A program made the translations under genes and the position numbers. A stretch of 23,711 bases of DNA from Isoetes engelmannii (Eukaryota; Streptophyta; Lycopodiopsida; Isoetales; Isoetaceae). The notes under the pieces are model-generated. The model ran no database searches and was not told the DNA's origin. It saw nothing but the letters and a program-made list of their open reading frames with translations. The stretch lies in contig JAANSK020246387.1 of NCBI GenBank assembly GCA_011763485.2, positions 1 through 23,711 on the forward strand. Direction: 5' to 3'. Positions 8,501 to 18,842 of the stretch are shown piece after piece (the stretch's first letter is position 1; every line of letters starts with the position of its first letter).

Positions 8501-8922
8501 AGTTGAACATCAGTATAATAAGGAATTCGAAGATATACATTGGCAATGTTGGCAAGATGTATATGAAGACAAAGAGGAGCCAATTATATTTATTGTACTA
8601 TTATTAAACTCAGATTGTGACAAAAATCAAACTTATGTGACGAGATACAAACCTGTAGATGCTTGCCAAGCTGAACCTCCACCTCTGTACCAAAGGAGAG
8701 ATTGGCAAGTGATTTGAAGGGATCTGTAGTGGGATCTATTGATAGCAAGTTTGGAATCTGAGGTGCATAAACAAGCCGCCAACGCGCTTGTCCAAACTCT
8801 CCCTTAGTTTCAATCTTTGGCATAAGTGTTTCCACTGTGGCAGCAGCAAGCTTCTTAAATGCAATTTGCCCATCACCTTCCAAAAGAGATTCTGCTAATT
8901 GGCTTTCAAAAACCCTTGCTGC
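5586..8922 (-). CDS. TIC236: TIC236 (TamB-like chloroplast translocon linker), last two exons
   Basis: Two minus-strand exons encode the C-terminus of TIC236, the plant TamB/DUF490 protein (EMB2410) that links the TOC and TIC translocons across the chloroplast envelope. Exon 1, 8922-8653 (270 bp, 90 codons), starts AARVFESQLAES after a cttttag acceptor, holds EGDGQIAFKKLA, GEFGQARWRLVYAPQIP and FGTEVEVQLGK, and ends in CAG before gtttgt. Exon 2, 5732-5586, starts ASVVRQLRESEM after a gatgcag acceptor and ends FEYSATS then TAA, the family's usual C-terminus with an outer-membrane-type beta pattern. Both borders are phase 0 and there are no in-frame stops. The family is over 2000 residues long and only about 138 are here. 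The preceding exon, which should end near ..SVEQD.LSP.E, was not found between 8923 and 10994. The intron (5733-8652) carries a 2.2-kb LTR element. It is either a 3' fragment or a gene with very distant 5' exons. Confidence 0.9.
6138..6374 (-). repeat. 3' LTR of the gag-only element
   Basis: This LTR is 237 bp, begins TGATAAGACACGAG on the plus strand after target duplication CTTCC and ends CTCCAACA beside the polypurine tract. It pairs with 8077-8313. Confidence 0.9.
6251..6890. repeat. 320-bp tandem duplication across the LTR/internal border
   Basis: Two head-to-tail copies of a 320-bp unit, 6251-6570 and 6571-6890, differ at only about three sites that I can count. Each copy contains the last 124 bp of the LTR, the polypurine tract and the gag tail. 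The duplication arose after insertion or in the parent copy, and is much younger than the LTR pair (three differences against about sixteen in a shorter length). The element therefore shows an extra partial LTR at 6571-6694. Confidence 0.93.
8077..8313 (-). repeat. 5' LTR of the gag-only element
   Basis: This LTR is 237 bp, ending (plus-strand left side) in TGACAAGAG next to the primer-binding site and (right side) next to target duplication CTTCC. It pairs with 6138-6374. Confidence 0.9.
8319..8652. other. TIC236 intron remainder, no gene recognised
   Basis: This is the part of the TIC236 intron between the LTR element and the penultimate exon. A minus-strand frame of about 90 codons is open through it (RSPRILAFSVSGVLKLSGP), but it resembles neither TIC236 nor a retroelement I know, and it runs into the LTR. 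I treat it as chance or an unknown relic. Confidence 0.3.
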
Positions 8923-9735
8923 CTAAAAGTATGAAGAAGGAAAGTGTTAAAAATGTGTAGCAGTATTGACATGAAAAGACTTTCTAATATTGAGTCTACA
9001 AGATATTAAAACTATGAATACCCTATCTTTGAGAATTGCTTTAAAATGTGACATGTTCTTAGAATAATCTTATTAGGTACTGGTTTTGTGTCTTTTATCA
9101 ACGAAAGAAGAGTCTAGATATCGGGGGATGACAACGATTTCCCATTGCAGTAATTACTTTGAATAGTAATTAGTTTGATTAGCTTTTGTCCTCAGCTGTG
9201 CTAGTCATGACAAACCTTATGTCATGCATTCAGAAGCTTAGTTAGCTAGCACCCTGTTCTTGTATCCTCTTCAATACATTAAAACCTAAAGCCTTTCAAG
9301 TTTTAATTGGGCGCAGCCAAGTTATATTGGAAAGGAGGTATTTTATCCATTCAGAAGCCAAGAGTATTAAACATCTTAACTGTTCTTGCAAACGATCAGC
9401 CACTGCTTTTAAAGAGACATAAGCCAGGCACGGAAGTTGCACTTGGCCCTCGTGTGGCCCCAAAGTGGCATAAATTATGTATAAGAGACACTCAAGCTAT
9501 AAGGGTGTAGCAATAAATTCAGCCAGCATTAAGTTATGAGGCACCGAGGATTTACTTCTGGTCATTCTAGATGGGAGTTAAAGTCTCTCTAATTGAGGCC
9601 ATTCACCTGCTTGCAAATCCCGCTGGGTTTTACCAGCATGTCACATACGAAAGCTTTGTATGAACATCCGGAAAGTGCATTTGGCAGCACTTTTCAATTA
9701 AAAAAGGGGAAAGAAAATGGGCCATGATCTGAGCC
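8923..9735. other. Upstream side of the TIC236 fragment, nothing firmly identified
   Basis: There are no recognisable exons on either strand. The expected preceding TIC236 exon is absent, and so are the N-terminal exons of VPS18. Parts of 9300-9735 may be worn copia internal DNA leading into the integrase remnant, but I cannot support a call. Confidence 0.4.
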
Positions 9736-9739
9736 AGTC

Positions 9740-10373
9740 ATGTACTATTAGATCATATTTAGGTCAGTTAAAGTGAGCTTCTAATTTAACAATTGTGCCA
9801 TCTAATGCTTCGTTGGCTCCCTGTTAGTCAAGTATACTGCACAAAAGTTTTGAGGCAAACGCTTATCTTTTGGCATACTCCGTGCCAAGTTACATATGGA
9901 CCTGTTCATGCTTCTACAACACCATTTTGTTGCAGCGTGTGAGGAGCTGTTAGCTGCCTCCTTATACCAGGCCATATAGAAAGTTTATCTAGCCCAAATC
10001 ACACACTTCAACTCCTAAAATTATCATAACTTGATTATATGCTTTTCACTTTGTACATTATACAAGATATTCTGCACATTAACTAACATGTTTAACAGCA
10101 AATGGCTTGTCTTATTCTGCTGCCGCTGCATACGTTCTTTCAGTGTAAGAAACACTATGCAGCGAAGCCTCAAGCATTGACCACTTTACTTTCTAGAGTG
10201 CCCAAATCCCTCATTCCATCTAAGAGTAGTTGCAGCTGATTAACATATATAAGATCCATAGGATGGCCAAGTTGAAAAAGATAGTCCAACAAAATATCAT
10301 TTGGCCTCATGTCTGGCATATTTCTGAAGATTTGACAGTAAACACCAAGGGAGTATGATCTGCTTGGTGGGCT
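9740..10373 (-). mobile_element. Old Ty1/copia remnant with integrase traces
   Basis: The minus strand shows the C-terminal end of the copia integrase core: TLQQNGVVE (about 9912-9938), a hallmark around the third catalytic residue, then YLTNREPTK (about 9805-9830). A weaker trace before it (about 10150-10320) may be the gag/pre-integrase region, with a LGHP-type motif. It is heavily broken and older than the RNase H/LTR piece that lies against it at 10374. Confidence 0.65.
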
Positions 10374-10592
10374 TGTTAGTTAGTGGAGAAAAGTAAGAGG
10401 AGACGCAGATATCAGCACCGAACAACAGAAGATTATTCTATTCAAAAACGTCCTTAAGCCAAATACATCTTCACAAGACTCAAAATAGAAAGTTTATCTG
10501 CTACAACACGTCAACACCTACACCTGCTTTTACATATATACTACGTACATTATGTACATACACATTTGCACCATTAACTATATTGTCTAACA
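10374..10592 (-). repeat. Copia 3' LTR, 219 bp
   Basis: The block is bounded by the inverted hexamers TGTTAG and CTAACA and preceded by a polypurine tract on the minus strand. No second copy is visible in the window. Confidence 0.75.
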
Positions 10593-10946
10593 AATCCTCC
10601 CCTTAATGTGCAAATGCTGTCGCTCCATCAATGCCGCAGGTTATTTTAGAAAAACTGTCGATGAGACCACTCCAAGACGCTGCCTCAGATCCTCGAACTT
10701 TGTCCTAGAAAGTCCCTTTGTCAAAATATCAGCCACTTGATGATCTGTTCTGCAATGAACTAGATCAGCAATACCATTTTCGACTGCTTCTCTAATAAAA
10801 TGATAATGTGTAGCAATATGCTTCGTTCTGCTGTGAAATACTGAATTTTTAGTCAAGTATATGCTGCTCATGTTATCACAGTAAATAATCACTGGTTCTT
10901 GTTGACCAAATGCTTCAGTATAGTGGCCAACTACACTAAATGACAT
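10374..10946 (-). mobile_element. Ty1/copia fragment: RNase H and 3' LTR
   Basis: On the minus strand an open RNase H segment (10946-10641) reads IIYCDNMSSIYL, SRTKHIATHYHFIRE and VADILTKGLS, the classic C-terminal end of copia Pol. It is followed by a polypurine tract AAGGGGAGGATT (10593-10604) and a 219-bp LTR, 10592-10374, with inverted ends TGTTAG and CTAACA. Everything upstream of RNase H is missing, since intron sequence of VPS18 begins near 10947. It is a broken 3' fragment. It abuts or is inserted in an older copia integrase remnant on its left, giving a nested arrangement. Confidence 0.85.
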
Positions 10947-10994
10947 CAGGTTACCAATACATTCAAATTGCTGTCAATTGCATATTTTGTGCAG

Positions 10995-13900
10995 TGAAAT
11001 TCATTTCTATGGTAAACAACGGAGGGCAGAATCTTTTGCTTGGCTTGTTGGTCCGGGAATCTATCATGGTGATTTTCATTGGGTGCAGCAAAGGTATATA
11101 TCTTCAATATGAAATTTCAGACTCTTTTGAATTTCTAAGATGTTCCATTCACTTCTCAATGTAGTGCAACAAATACCGAGGAAAGTGTTTTAGCAAATAA
11201 GTGGCTTCTAACATACTCCAGTATTAATGAGGACGGAAGTAGTGTCAAGCCCTGTTCGTTGGCCCTTTCTGAATATCATCTTTTTCTTCTGTATCATGAT
11301 CGACTCAAGGTATCAAGCTCCCACTAACCTTAAGTGATCTCCGATGATTAATTCTCTGTTGTTTCATTTGTCGCCGAGTTATTGAGAATTGTTTATCAGG
11401 TGGTGAACAGAGTGAATCAAAAAGTTGTTGAAGTTGAATTATTTGATGCTCGTTTGGACCTAGGCACTGTGAACATGCTTGCACTCTGTACAGATTATGC
11501 TGCCGGAGCATATTATGCTTATGATGAGAATTCCATTTTCGAGGTAGTTTTGCTGCAGTTTTGACGATGCTTTTTGATGTAAGATTGCCACAAATGATGA
11601 TGCTGCTTCATGGTTGAGACAGATAAGCATACGTGATGAAGGCCGAGATATGTGGCAAATCTATTTAGATCTAAAGGAGTATACTGCGGCACTTGAGCAT
11701 TGCAGAGATCCACTTCAGAAGGATAAAGTTTATGAAGCCCAGGTAGAATTCAAAATTTCAAGTCCAAATTTTATTCTTTATTTATGTTAGAAACTTTGTA
11801 AATGACAGGAAGCATCTTGTTTGTCAGGCAGAGGCTGCTTTTGCCACTAAAGACTTCTTAAGGGCTGCATCATTTTACGCTAAGGTAACATCATTGTTTC
11901 TCTGCTGATTGCTTACAAAAATGGTGAATTTGTAAAGATTCTACAATCTCTTTGAATCATTATAATGTTGTTAGCATCACCATTTATTGAGCTCAAGTTG
12001 TAACCATGGATGCACTTTTTGTGAATTATGCCCCGGTTTTGGGGTCATCCTCTGTATGTTTAAACGAGATTCTAAGTGACGGTTCCATTGATTGTTGACT
12101 ATTGCATGCTGAAGGTTAAGAATGCTATTATAAAACAGTGACTGACTTGTTAATGAGACACCTGCTCATCAAACTACTCATGTACCAATGCAATATCTGT
12201 TCAATTCACCAAATCAGCTAACGTTTGAGAACCTAGTTGTAGGCCCCTTAGTTGATGCAGGAAATGTTTTTAAAGCATCTGATCATCATCCAATGCATTT
12301 AAATAAGTAGAAGAATGCTTGCAATTAGAAGCTATGAACATGTTGTGCAGACAAGTAAAAAAGTATTTCAATGGACCAACAGTTATTCTGGCAATATGAA
12401 CAAACCTTTGGGGGCACTTTGGTATTTTAGCCTCCACAAGCACATGCTTAAAACTTCAATGAGGCTTTAACTTGTGGCTCAGTTATTATTTATTTTATGT
12501 TTGCAGATAAATCACCTTATATCATTCGAAGAAATTGCTTTGAAGTTTATCAGTGCAAACGAGCTAGTAAGTTATAAGTCCTTGCTTATTTTCTTACTTT
12601 GACTGGGGACACCAATTACTGTTTTATATTGGTATCTTAATACATTCTCTGGTTCTTGTCTTCCTATCTTAGAATACATGTTTTGCAGCTGTAATTACTA
12701 ATTTAAAATCGCATCATGTTTGAGGGATAGGATGCATTGCGGATGTTCTTGCTCACGAAGCTTGACAATCTTGGGAAGGATGACCGTTCACAAATAACAA
12801 TGATCGCTACATGGCTCACGGAACTGTACCTGGATAAGGTCTTAGGCCTATTCTCTATACTTGTATTCATCCATCACAGCAGCTTGTTGCTTTCTTTATC
12901 TGAATGTGTAGATGATTGCATCTTGCAGCTTGATTTGAATACCTAAGAGGTCTTTTTTAGCATGGTGATAGTGCTTAAGGGCATGGTTCTTAAAGAGTGT
13001 TGACCATGCATAATGCTGTTGATGAAGATAAAAGTGGAGTATCAGGCATAGTTACAAACATCCCAGTCATATGTTGTAGTACTGTGAGTCTGGCTCTCCT
13101 GTAGCCATATGGAACAGGGTCCAAAGGTTTTGCAGCTTTTGTTGTTCCTTTTGAGGGTGCTAGCTATCTGTGCTTGTGAATCAATTATAATATTTGTATA
13201 TTTCAGATTTTTCGGTTGCTTTTGGGCGGGAAGAAAATTTTTTTGAACGGGAAAGCAGAGACCAAGCAGGAAGGTAATGAAGAGTACACTATCATTGTAG
13301 ACGAGTTTAGGGCGTTCCTTAGCGATTGCAAGGATGTCCTTGATCAGTCAACTACGCTAAAGTTACTTGGCAGGTGAAGTCTCTAAGTGCATTTAAACAT
13401 TCTGTTTTTGTATAAGTTACTTGTGTTGTGGCCATTTCATTTTGATCAGAAAGAAGCATGATGTATATATGTTTCTAAAGAACAGTAAGCCTTATATGAA
13501 AGGATAATGAGCAAGGAATTTAATGACTTCTTTGTTATTTCTTCATCTGCCATCATCGTCCTGTCACTTGTTAAGTCTTTATGCAAAAGTATTATCTATT
13601 TAAAGATTGAGCTAATTGTGACATCTAGTTTTGCAGTTATGGGCGTGTTGAGGAACTTATGTACTTTGCTAATCTTAAGGATTTACATGAGATGGTTATT
13701 AAGTATTATATTGAGGTAAAAGTGTTTCGTTGCATGTTTACCTTCGTTGGAATGAGTGCTTTAACCTGAGAGGGGAATACAAGTGGGTTGTTTGGGAGGG
13801 GGGGGGGGGGGCATGAGCATCCATTTGATGAAATGTATTCAAAAGAACGATTGATTATATCTTATTGAGAAGCTGCCTAGAAAAGTTCCAACCTCCTCAA

Positions 13901-16900
13901 GGTGTCACAAAATAAGCCCATGATGTCAGCATTTGATGTTGGTTACTTCACCTTTTGCCCTCTTGTAGTGAAGTCACTAGCGTACACCCTTGAGATCGAA
14001 GGCTTTAAAATTTTAGTGGGTGGGAGGAGGAAGAGAGAATGTTCATCTATATGATAGCTATCAGACTAATCACATGGAAGAATGCTAATGTTAGGAAAGT
14101 AACCTACTAGTCTTAAGACGTGACTTTGACCTTTGGCCATGTGACATGTGACTTCTATAGAAGTAGAACAGAGAGATGAACGAACAAGAGATGCCATCCC
14201 TGTATGGGCAATAGGTGAGGATCTTTACAGATATCCATGTTAGTGTTAATTGTCCACATAGAAAAGAGAGGTCTCCGTCATATCCTGCAGTCCCCAATCA
14301 TCAAGTTTCTATCTGACTTTGTTCTTGGAGGAATGAAAATTTGAAGCCTCCACTTGGCAGCCTTTAGACTCAATGCAGACTTTTTTTCATCTGTTTTTTT
14401 AATCATTTAAACTATTGGGAAATGCATTTATTATCTACTACCTGTTGAGAAATGTCTTTAATACTTTATGTATATTCTTTTTCTTTTCATTATCAGCAAA
14501 GAGATGCTAAAAGAGCTTTGGTAGTTTTACGTAAACCAAATGTTCTTGCAGAGTTACGGGTAAGCTTTGCCGTGCTATATGGATTTTGATTCTTTTTAAA
14601 TTAGATGAGGTTTTTCAAAGTATTAATAGATCAAAGTCATCATATTATTATATGCATGCTATTTGAGTCAAACGTTAATAAATGGAGCATACTATGGGAG
14701 TTGTTAATTGAAAAGGGACCTTAAAAACTATAGAACAGATAGCATCAGTTGACAAGTTGCCTAAGCTTAATACATTGGCACATTTATGGTGTAATTCTTG
14801 TTTGATGCAAAAATACATGGATTATATTGATGTTATGGATGATTGTGACCTTGTGACCATTTCTTAGATTATCGATGCTGCTGTTTCTGTAATGTCTCTC
14901 ATAATGGTGATGTAGTTCTTGATAGATGCATATTTTCGAGCTCCCATAGTAGGTTCATATTAGGATTGCTAGTCCTTATAGTAAAATTATGTATACTTTT
15001 CAGCCACCCCAGGTAATGTTTATCCTGAACGTGATTCTCTGGATGCAGTATAAATTTGCAACCCAGTTGATGTTGCTTGATGCAAATAAAACGGTAGACT
15101 TCTGGATGACATGTAGTGGGTTGGATCCGCGTCGGCTTATTCCTGCACTTAGCGATTACTCAAGTGAGCCACGCACAAAGTATGTCATGTATATAACATT
15201 TTAGTCTTCAATAGGTTGTTAGAGATGCTAAATTATAGTCTTAATGATATCCTACAAGTGTTAATCTTGAAGGGATTCTTTTCAGGGATGAACCACATGA
15301 GGCAATTAGATACCTAGAGTTTTGTGTTCACGATCAGCATAATGAAGACACTCAAATTCACAATCTGCTTGTCTCTCTTTATGCTAAGCAGGTGATTTGG
15401 TAACAATTACACAAGTGTAGAAGTTACTGCATCTTTCTATCGTTTTCTTTCTTGCTAGCTGGAGGAGCATTGCACTAATGTCAAATCATGCTCTGTTATA
15501 GTCTGCACATAATGCATGCACATTTTCTCTTGAATGCATTTGGTGAGATTAAGATAGATGGCAATGACTGTGTTGATGCAATAAACTTTCAGAAGGATGA
15601 AAAGGCTTTGCTACGTTTTCTACAAATCAAGTGTGGAAGGGGACGTCCTGGGAGACCAGATTATTTTTATGATCCAAGGTATGCTCTGATGGCGTGTTTG
15701 GAAGAAAAGCAAATGCGGGCATGTGTCTTTATCTATAGTATGATGGGGATGCACACAGAGGCTGTTGATCTTGCTTTGCAGGTATAGTGGACTGCTTACT
15801 AATGATGTATTAAGGGTTTTTTTAATTTGTAAGAGTTCTGAGAAATGAGGGCGTCTTTAGAGTGCATAAGTGAGTTTCTCAAGAACACCATATGAAATGG
15901 CTGCATGTTGGTTGGACATCATTTGAAACATACGATTTGTATCTGTATTAAAATCAGCCTGCGCTTTATGTATTGACATAGTAGTGTTTGCTTTTTCTGG
16001 TGGGTAATCAGGTTGATCCAGACCTAGCAAAGGTAGAAGCAGACAAGGTTGAGGAAGATGAGGAACTCCGGAAGAAACTCTGGCTAATGGTAGCAAAACA
16101 TGTGATTAATCAAGAGAAATATTCAAAAGAAGATAACATCAGAAAAGCAATAGCCTTTCTGAAGGAAACAGATGGCCTTTTAAAGATTGAAGACATATTA
16201 CCATTTTTTCCAGACTTTACATTAATTGACGACTTTAAGGTACTAAAGTTATTCAATTGCTAGATCTTGGCATCTTAACATTTTGAAAACTGTTCTGTCA
16301 ATCTTCTGTTTGCAGGAGGAAATATCTAAAGCTTTGGAGGAGTATAAGGGCAATATTGAGGAATTAAAACTTGAAATGAATGAGGCTACTCGAGCTGCAG
16401 ACAAAATAAGGAAAGATATAAGTTCTCTTTCACAAAGATACGCGATTGTTAGCCGTGATGAAGAATGTGGTGTAAGTTTGTGGATTAGAACAGGCATTAT
16501 GGTTAAAAATACTTCTGGTTAATAAGCTATTTATTGTTGCGTTATACTCTTCTTTGCCCGTACCAAGATTTCTTTCAATAAACGGTCCTGTTGAAAGTCA
16601 TCTGAAATTCCAAATAATCTGGTAAAAAGATAATGGGCCATCAAAATGACAACAATGATCGTGGTTGTAGATGGATATTATGGTACAATAAATATGTGTA
16701 ATGTCTAAATATATTGCAGATATGTATTCGATATTGGTCCACTTCTACCTTTATTTTTTATTTTTGTTGTGTCCTTTAATTAATATTCAAGTTTTCAGGT
16801 TTGTGGAAGGCAAATACTAGCACAGGGAGGTGCACGAGGGACTAATAGAGGATATGCATCAAGTTTATTACCGTTTTGTGTTTTCGCATGTGAGCATGCA

Positions 16901-17375
16901 TTTCATGCAGAATGCCTTACGGATTATGTTCTTAAGCGTGCTGATGAAAATGAGGTATCCAGTAGTTGCGTCTTTATATCATGGGAGTTGGTGATATTCT
17001 AATTGCCAATTTTTTTCCCAGAAACACCGTATTATGGAGCTTCGCAAGAGACAACCTGTTATTAAGAATGAAGTCTCATCTCAGTTACCGTCCACTAGTA
17101 ATGCTTATGATGAAGTTGCATCAGCTGATGGAAGTATTAGTCCCGTTGACGAGGTATTGTTCTTTAACATGTAGGTAAATTACTTCCTTTTTCCTTATTT
17201 TTACCCCCTTCTTTCTTAGGCCCGAAGACAGTTCGATGATGTAGTGGTTGGGGAATGCCCATTTTGCGGGGAATTGATGATACGAGAAATTGCTAAACCT
17301 TTTATTTCATCTGAAGAATCTGATATGATATTATCATGGGAAATTGGCTCAAGCAAAGAATTCAATTTAATATAA
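10995..17375 (+). CDS. VPS18: VPS18, CORVET/HOPS core subunit, last 18 exons (5' part missing)
   Basis: The exons are 10995-11093, 11165-11309, 11400-11543, 11623-11742, 11828-11884, 12507-12566, 12731-12838, 13207-13373, 13637-13715, 14497-14559, 15049-15179, 15286-15391, 15593-15781, 16012-16239, 16316-16471, 16799-16954, 17022-17153 and 17220-17375. All have GT-AG borders, phases fit at every join, and about 764 residues read without a stop to TAA. Order of parts: the end of the N-terminal beta-propeller (GKQRRAESFAWL, GIYHG, YYAYDENSIFE), the clathrin-repeat alpha-solenoid (LRAASFYAK, SYGRVEELMYFANLK, LLVSLYAKQ), FLKETDGLLKIEDILPFFPDF, a coiled coil (exon 15) and a C-terminal RING. VPS18 holds the CORVET and HOPS tethers together at endosomes and the vacuole. 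Arabidopsis VPS18 is about 990 residues, so roughly 225 N-terminal residues are missing. Copia DNA lies just upstream of the first exon, whose acceptor (tttgtgcag) is good. Confidence 0.95.
11885..12506 (+). other. VPS18 intron 5, nothing else seen
   Basis: This is a 622-bp AT-rich intron between the exons ending SFYAK and starting INHLISF. No repeat or frame of note is present. Confidence 0.6.
13716..14496 (+). other. VPS18 intron 9 with a 14-G run
   Basis: This 781-bp intron has no coding signal. It contains an uninterrupted run of 14 G at 13798-13811, preceded by GGGA. The run is a strong guanine tract on the transcribed-sense strand and a likely site of length change or sequencing error. 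Confidence 0.7.
14560..15048 (+). other. VPS18 intron 10, nothing else seen
   Basis: This is a 489-bp AT-rich intron between the exons ending LAELR and starting YKFATQ. No repeat or separate gene was recognised. Confidence 0.6.
16463..17300 (+). other. VPS18: VPS18 RING finger, split over four exons
   Basis: All eight zinc ligands are visible. The first pair spans the exon 15/16 junction (ECG then VC, C-x2-C). The middle four lie in exon 16 as CEHAFHAEC (C-x-H-x2-H-x2-C). The last pair is CPFC in exon 18. Between the middle and last pairs lies a long spacer of about 70 residues (exons 16-18: KHRIMELRKRQ, then a Ser-rich stretch), as in plant VPS18. The finger looks intact, so the C-terminal part of the gene has been under recent constraint. 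Confidence 0.85.
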
Positions 17376-18500
17376 ATATGGCTGGAATGCAATTGCTATT
17401 TTATGAAAGTGGAGCCTTGCTCTCCCTCCACTTTGTTGTCTTCATGATTTGGATCATATTGATCATCTTCCATGTTTGCCATCATATAGAGTTTGCTGGC
17501 CAGTGGGAATTTCGAACATTGCGATGGTTTGACGTCTCTTCATTGGAATCTAAGAGCAGCTGAGCCTTATTCCACCCTACGAGGCTTGCCAACAAATATA
17601 TGGAGTCAAATACTTTAGGCAATGTATTATGAGTGGCAGCCAAGCATCCCATGATATTCAACAGGATTATATCATGACAGTTGTAGAATGAATCTTTACC
17701 CCATTGATCACAGAATCTGCCGTTGTTCGAGAGCTGTTTGTATTTTTATTTTGTAGAAAGAAAGAGACATTGAACATGTTCTCAATGGTGGATGACAATG
17801 TGAATGATGTAGTCAGACCATCCCAGGAAGGACACAGAGGGAGACTTCACCCAGGCGATTTTACATGTTTTCAGGAGACAGCCGGTTTGACCATTTAACT
17901 GTCACGTACAGGGGTGTGCTGAAGACTCTGATTGCGGAGTAGTTTGTGCGTCCATTTTATAAAAGGCATCCAAGAAAGAATTGTCATCCTTAGCCTCCAC
18001 AGTAAGTAGTCCACTTTTGTGCTTCAGATTGTGGGATTTGTATATTGGTGGAAGGAGAATTTGAAAATCTCATCATCACAAATCAGGGATTATGATGGCT
18101 ACAGAAGAAAGCGTGCAGTTGAAGCATAAACAATTGGAGGAAGTTAGACATGCTAAATCTCATAATGTGGCCTCGATATATTCATTGAAGCAATGGCTTG
18201 AAACAGATTGAATTGATGTTTGTCTTTTATATAATAATAGGACCTACATTCGACCAACCCCAAAATATTGTCTCAAATGGGTCTACCTTTTCTGTATGTG
18301 TGCATGCTTTATTCATACTGAGCCCATATTTTATGGTGTTTTTTTTGAGTTTTTTGAATGGTGTATGGCCATGGACAAATGTATGTTTTGGTCCGTTTGC
18401 CTGCAGCAAAAATTATCCGAAGGGCTTTGTGTTTTTTTGCGATCAGAACAATTAGCTCTCTCATACATTGGGCTTTTTGTCTGGACAGTACACAAAGCTG
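17376..18500 (+). other. 3' flank of VPS18, no gene supported
   Basis: The VPS18 3' UTR must begin here; no clear polyadenylation signal stands out. A 39-codon frame at 18092-18211 (MMATEESVQLKHKQLEE) has no other support. From about 18198 to 18540 several frames on both strands happen to be open at once, because stop triplets are scarce there; none looks like a known protein. Confidence 0.4.
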
Positions 18501-18545
18501 GATAGCTAATGACACCCCTCTTGTATTGTGGAGTCATTAGCTATC
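18501..18545. repeat. Perfect 13-bp inverted repeat (hairpin)
   Basis: GATAGCTAATGAC at 18501-18513 and its exact reverse complement at 18533-18545 enclose a 19-bp loop. A further outer match exists (ACACAAAGCT against AGCTTTCTGT after a short bulge), giving a stem of over 20 bp. It could be the remains of a small inverted-repeat element or a structured 3' end; no target duplication was found. Confidence 0.8.
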
Positions 18546-18842
18546 TGTCTAGCTTTCTGTTTGGATATTGTGTCGTCTGAATGATATTTTGTACGAGAGA
18601 TCCATTTTGCTCCAATAATATTTTAATCAGCTGGTTTTAAAACAAGTTTCTAAGTTCCTTGTTTTCAAAAGCATTGGCAATTCTTCTCTTAGCTTGATTC
18701 CAAGAATCATGTTTTGCTGCTTCAGAGTAAGTAATACGATTATTTTCTTTTTCTATTAAAACCTTGACCTTCAATGCTAATTGTAGATTAATTGAGTTGT
18801 TGCAGATTATTTGAGTTGAAGTCTCCTTCTCTTACTAGATTT

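Noticed and set aside
8302-8583. A 93-codon minus-strand frame in the TIC236 intron (RSPRILAFSVSGVLKLSGP).
   Set aside because: It runs into the LTR, shows no likeness to TIC236 or any family I know, and lies inside a well-supported intron.
9307-9510. A 67-codon plus-strand frame that might be an upstream VPS18 exon.
   Set aside because: Its residues do not match the VPS18 propeller, and no fitting splice sites were found.
10641-10946. A possible host RNase H or an alternative first exon for VPS18.
   Set aside because: The motifs and the adjoining polypurine tract and LTR are those of copia, on the opposite strand to VPS18.
18092-18211. A 39-codon frame starting MMATEESVQLKHKQ.
   Set aside because: It is short and has no homology I can recall and no splice or promoter evidence.
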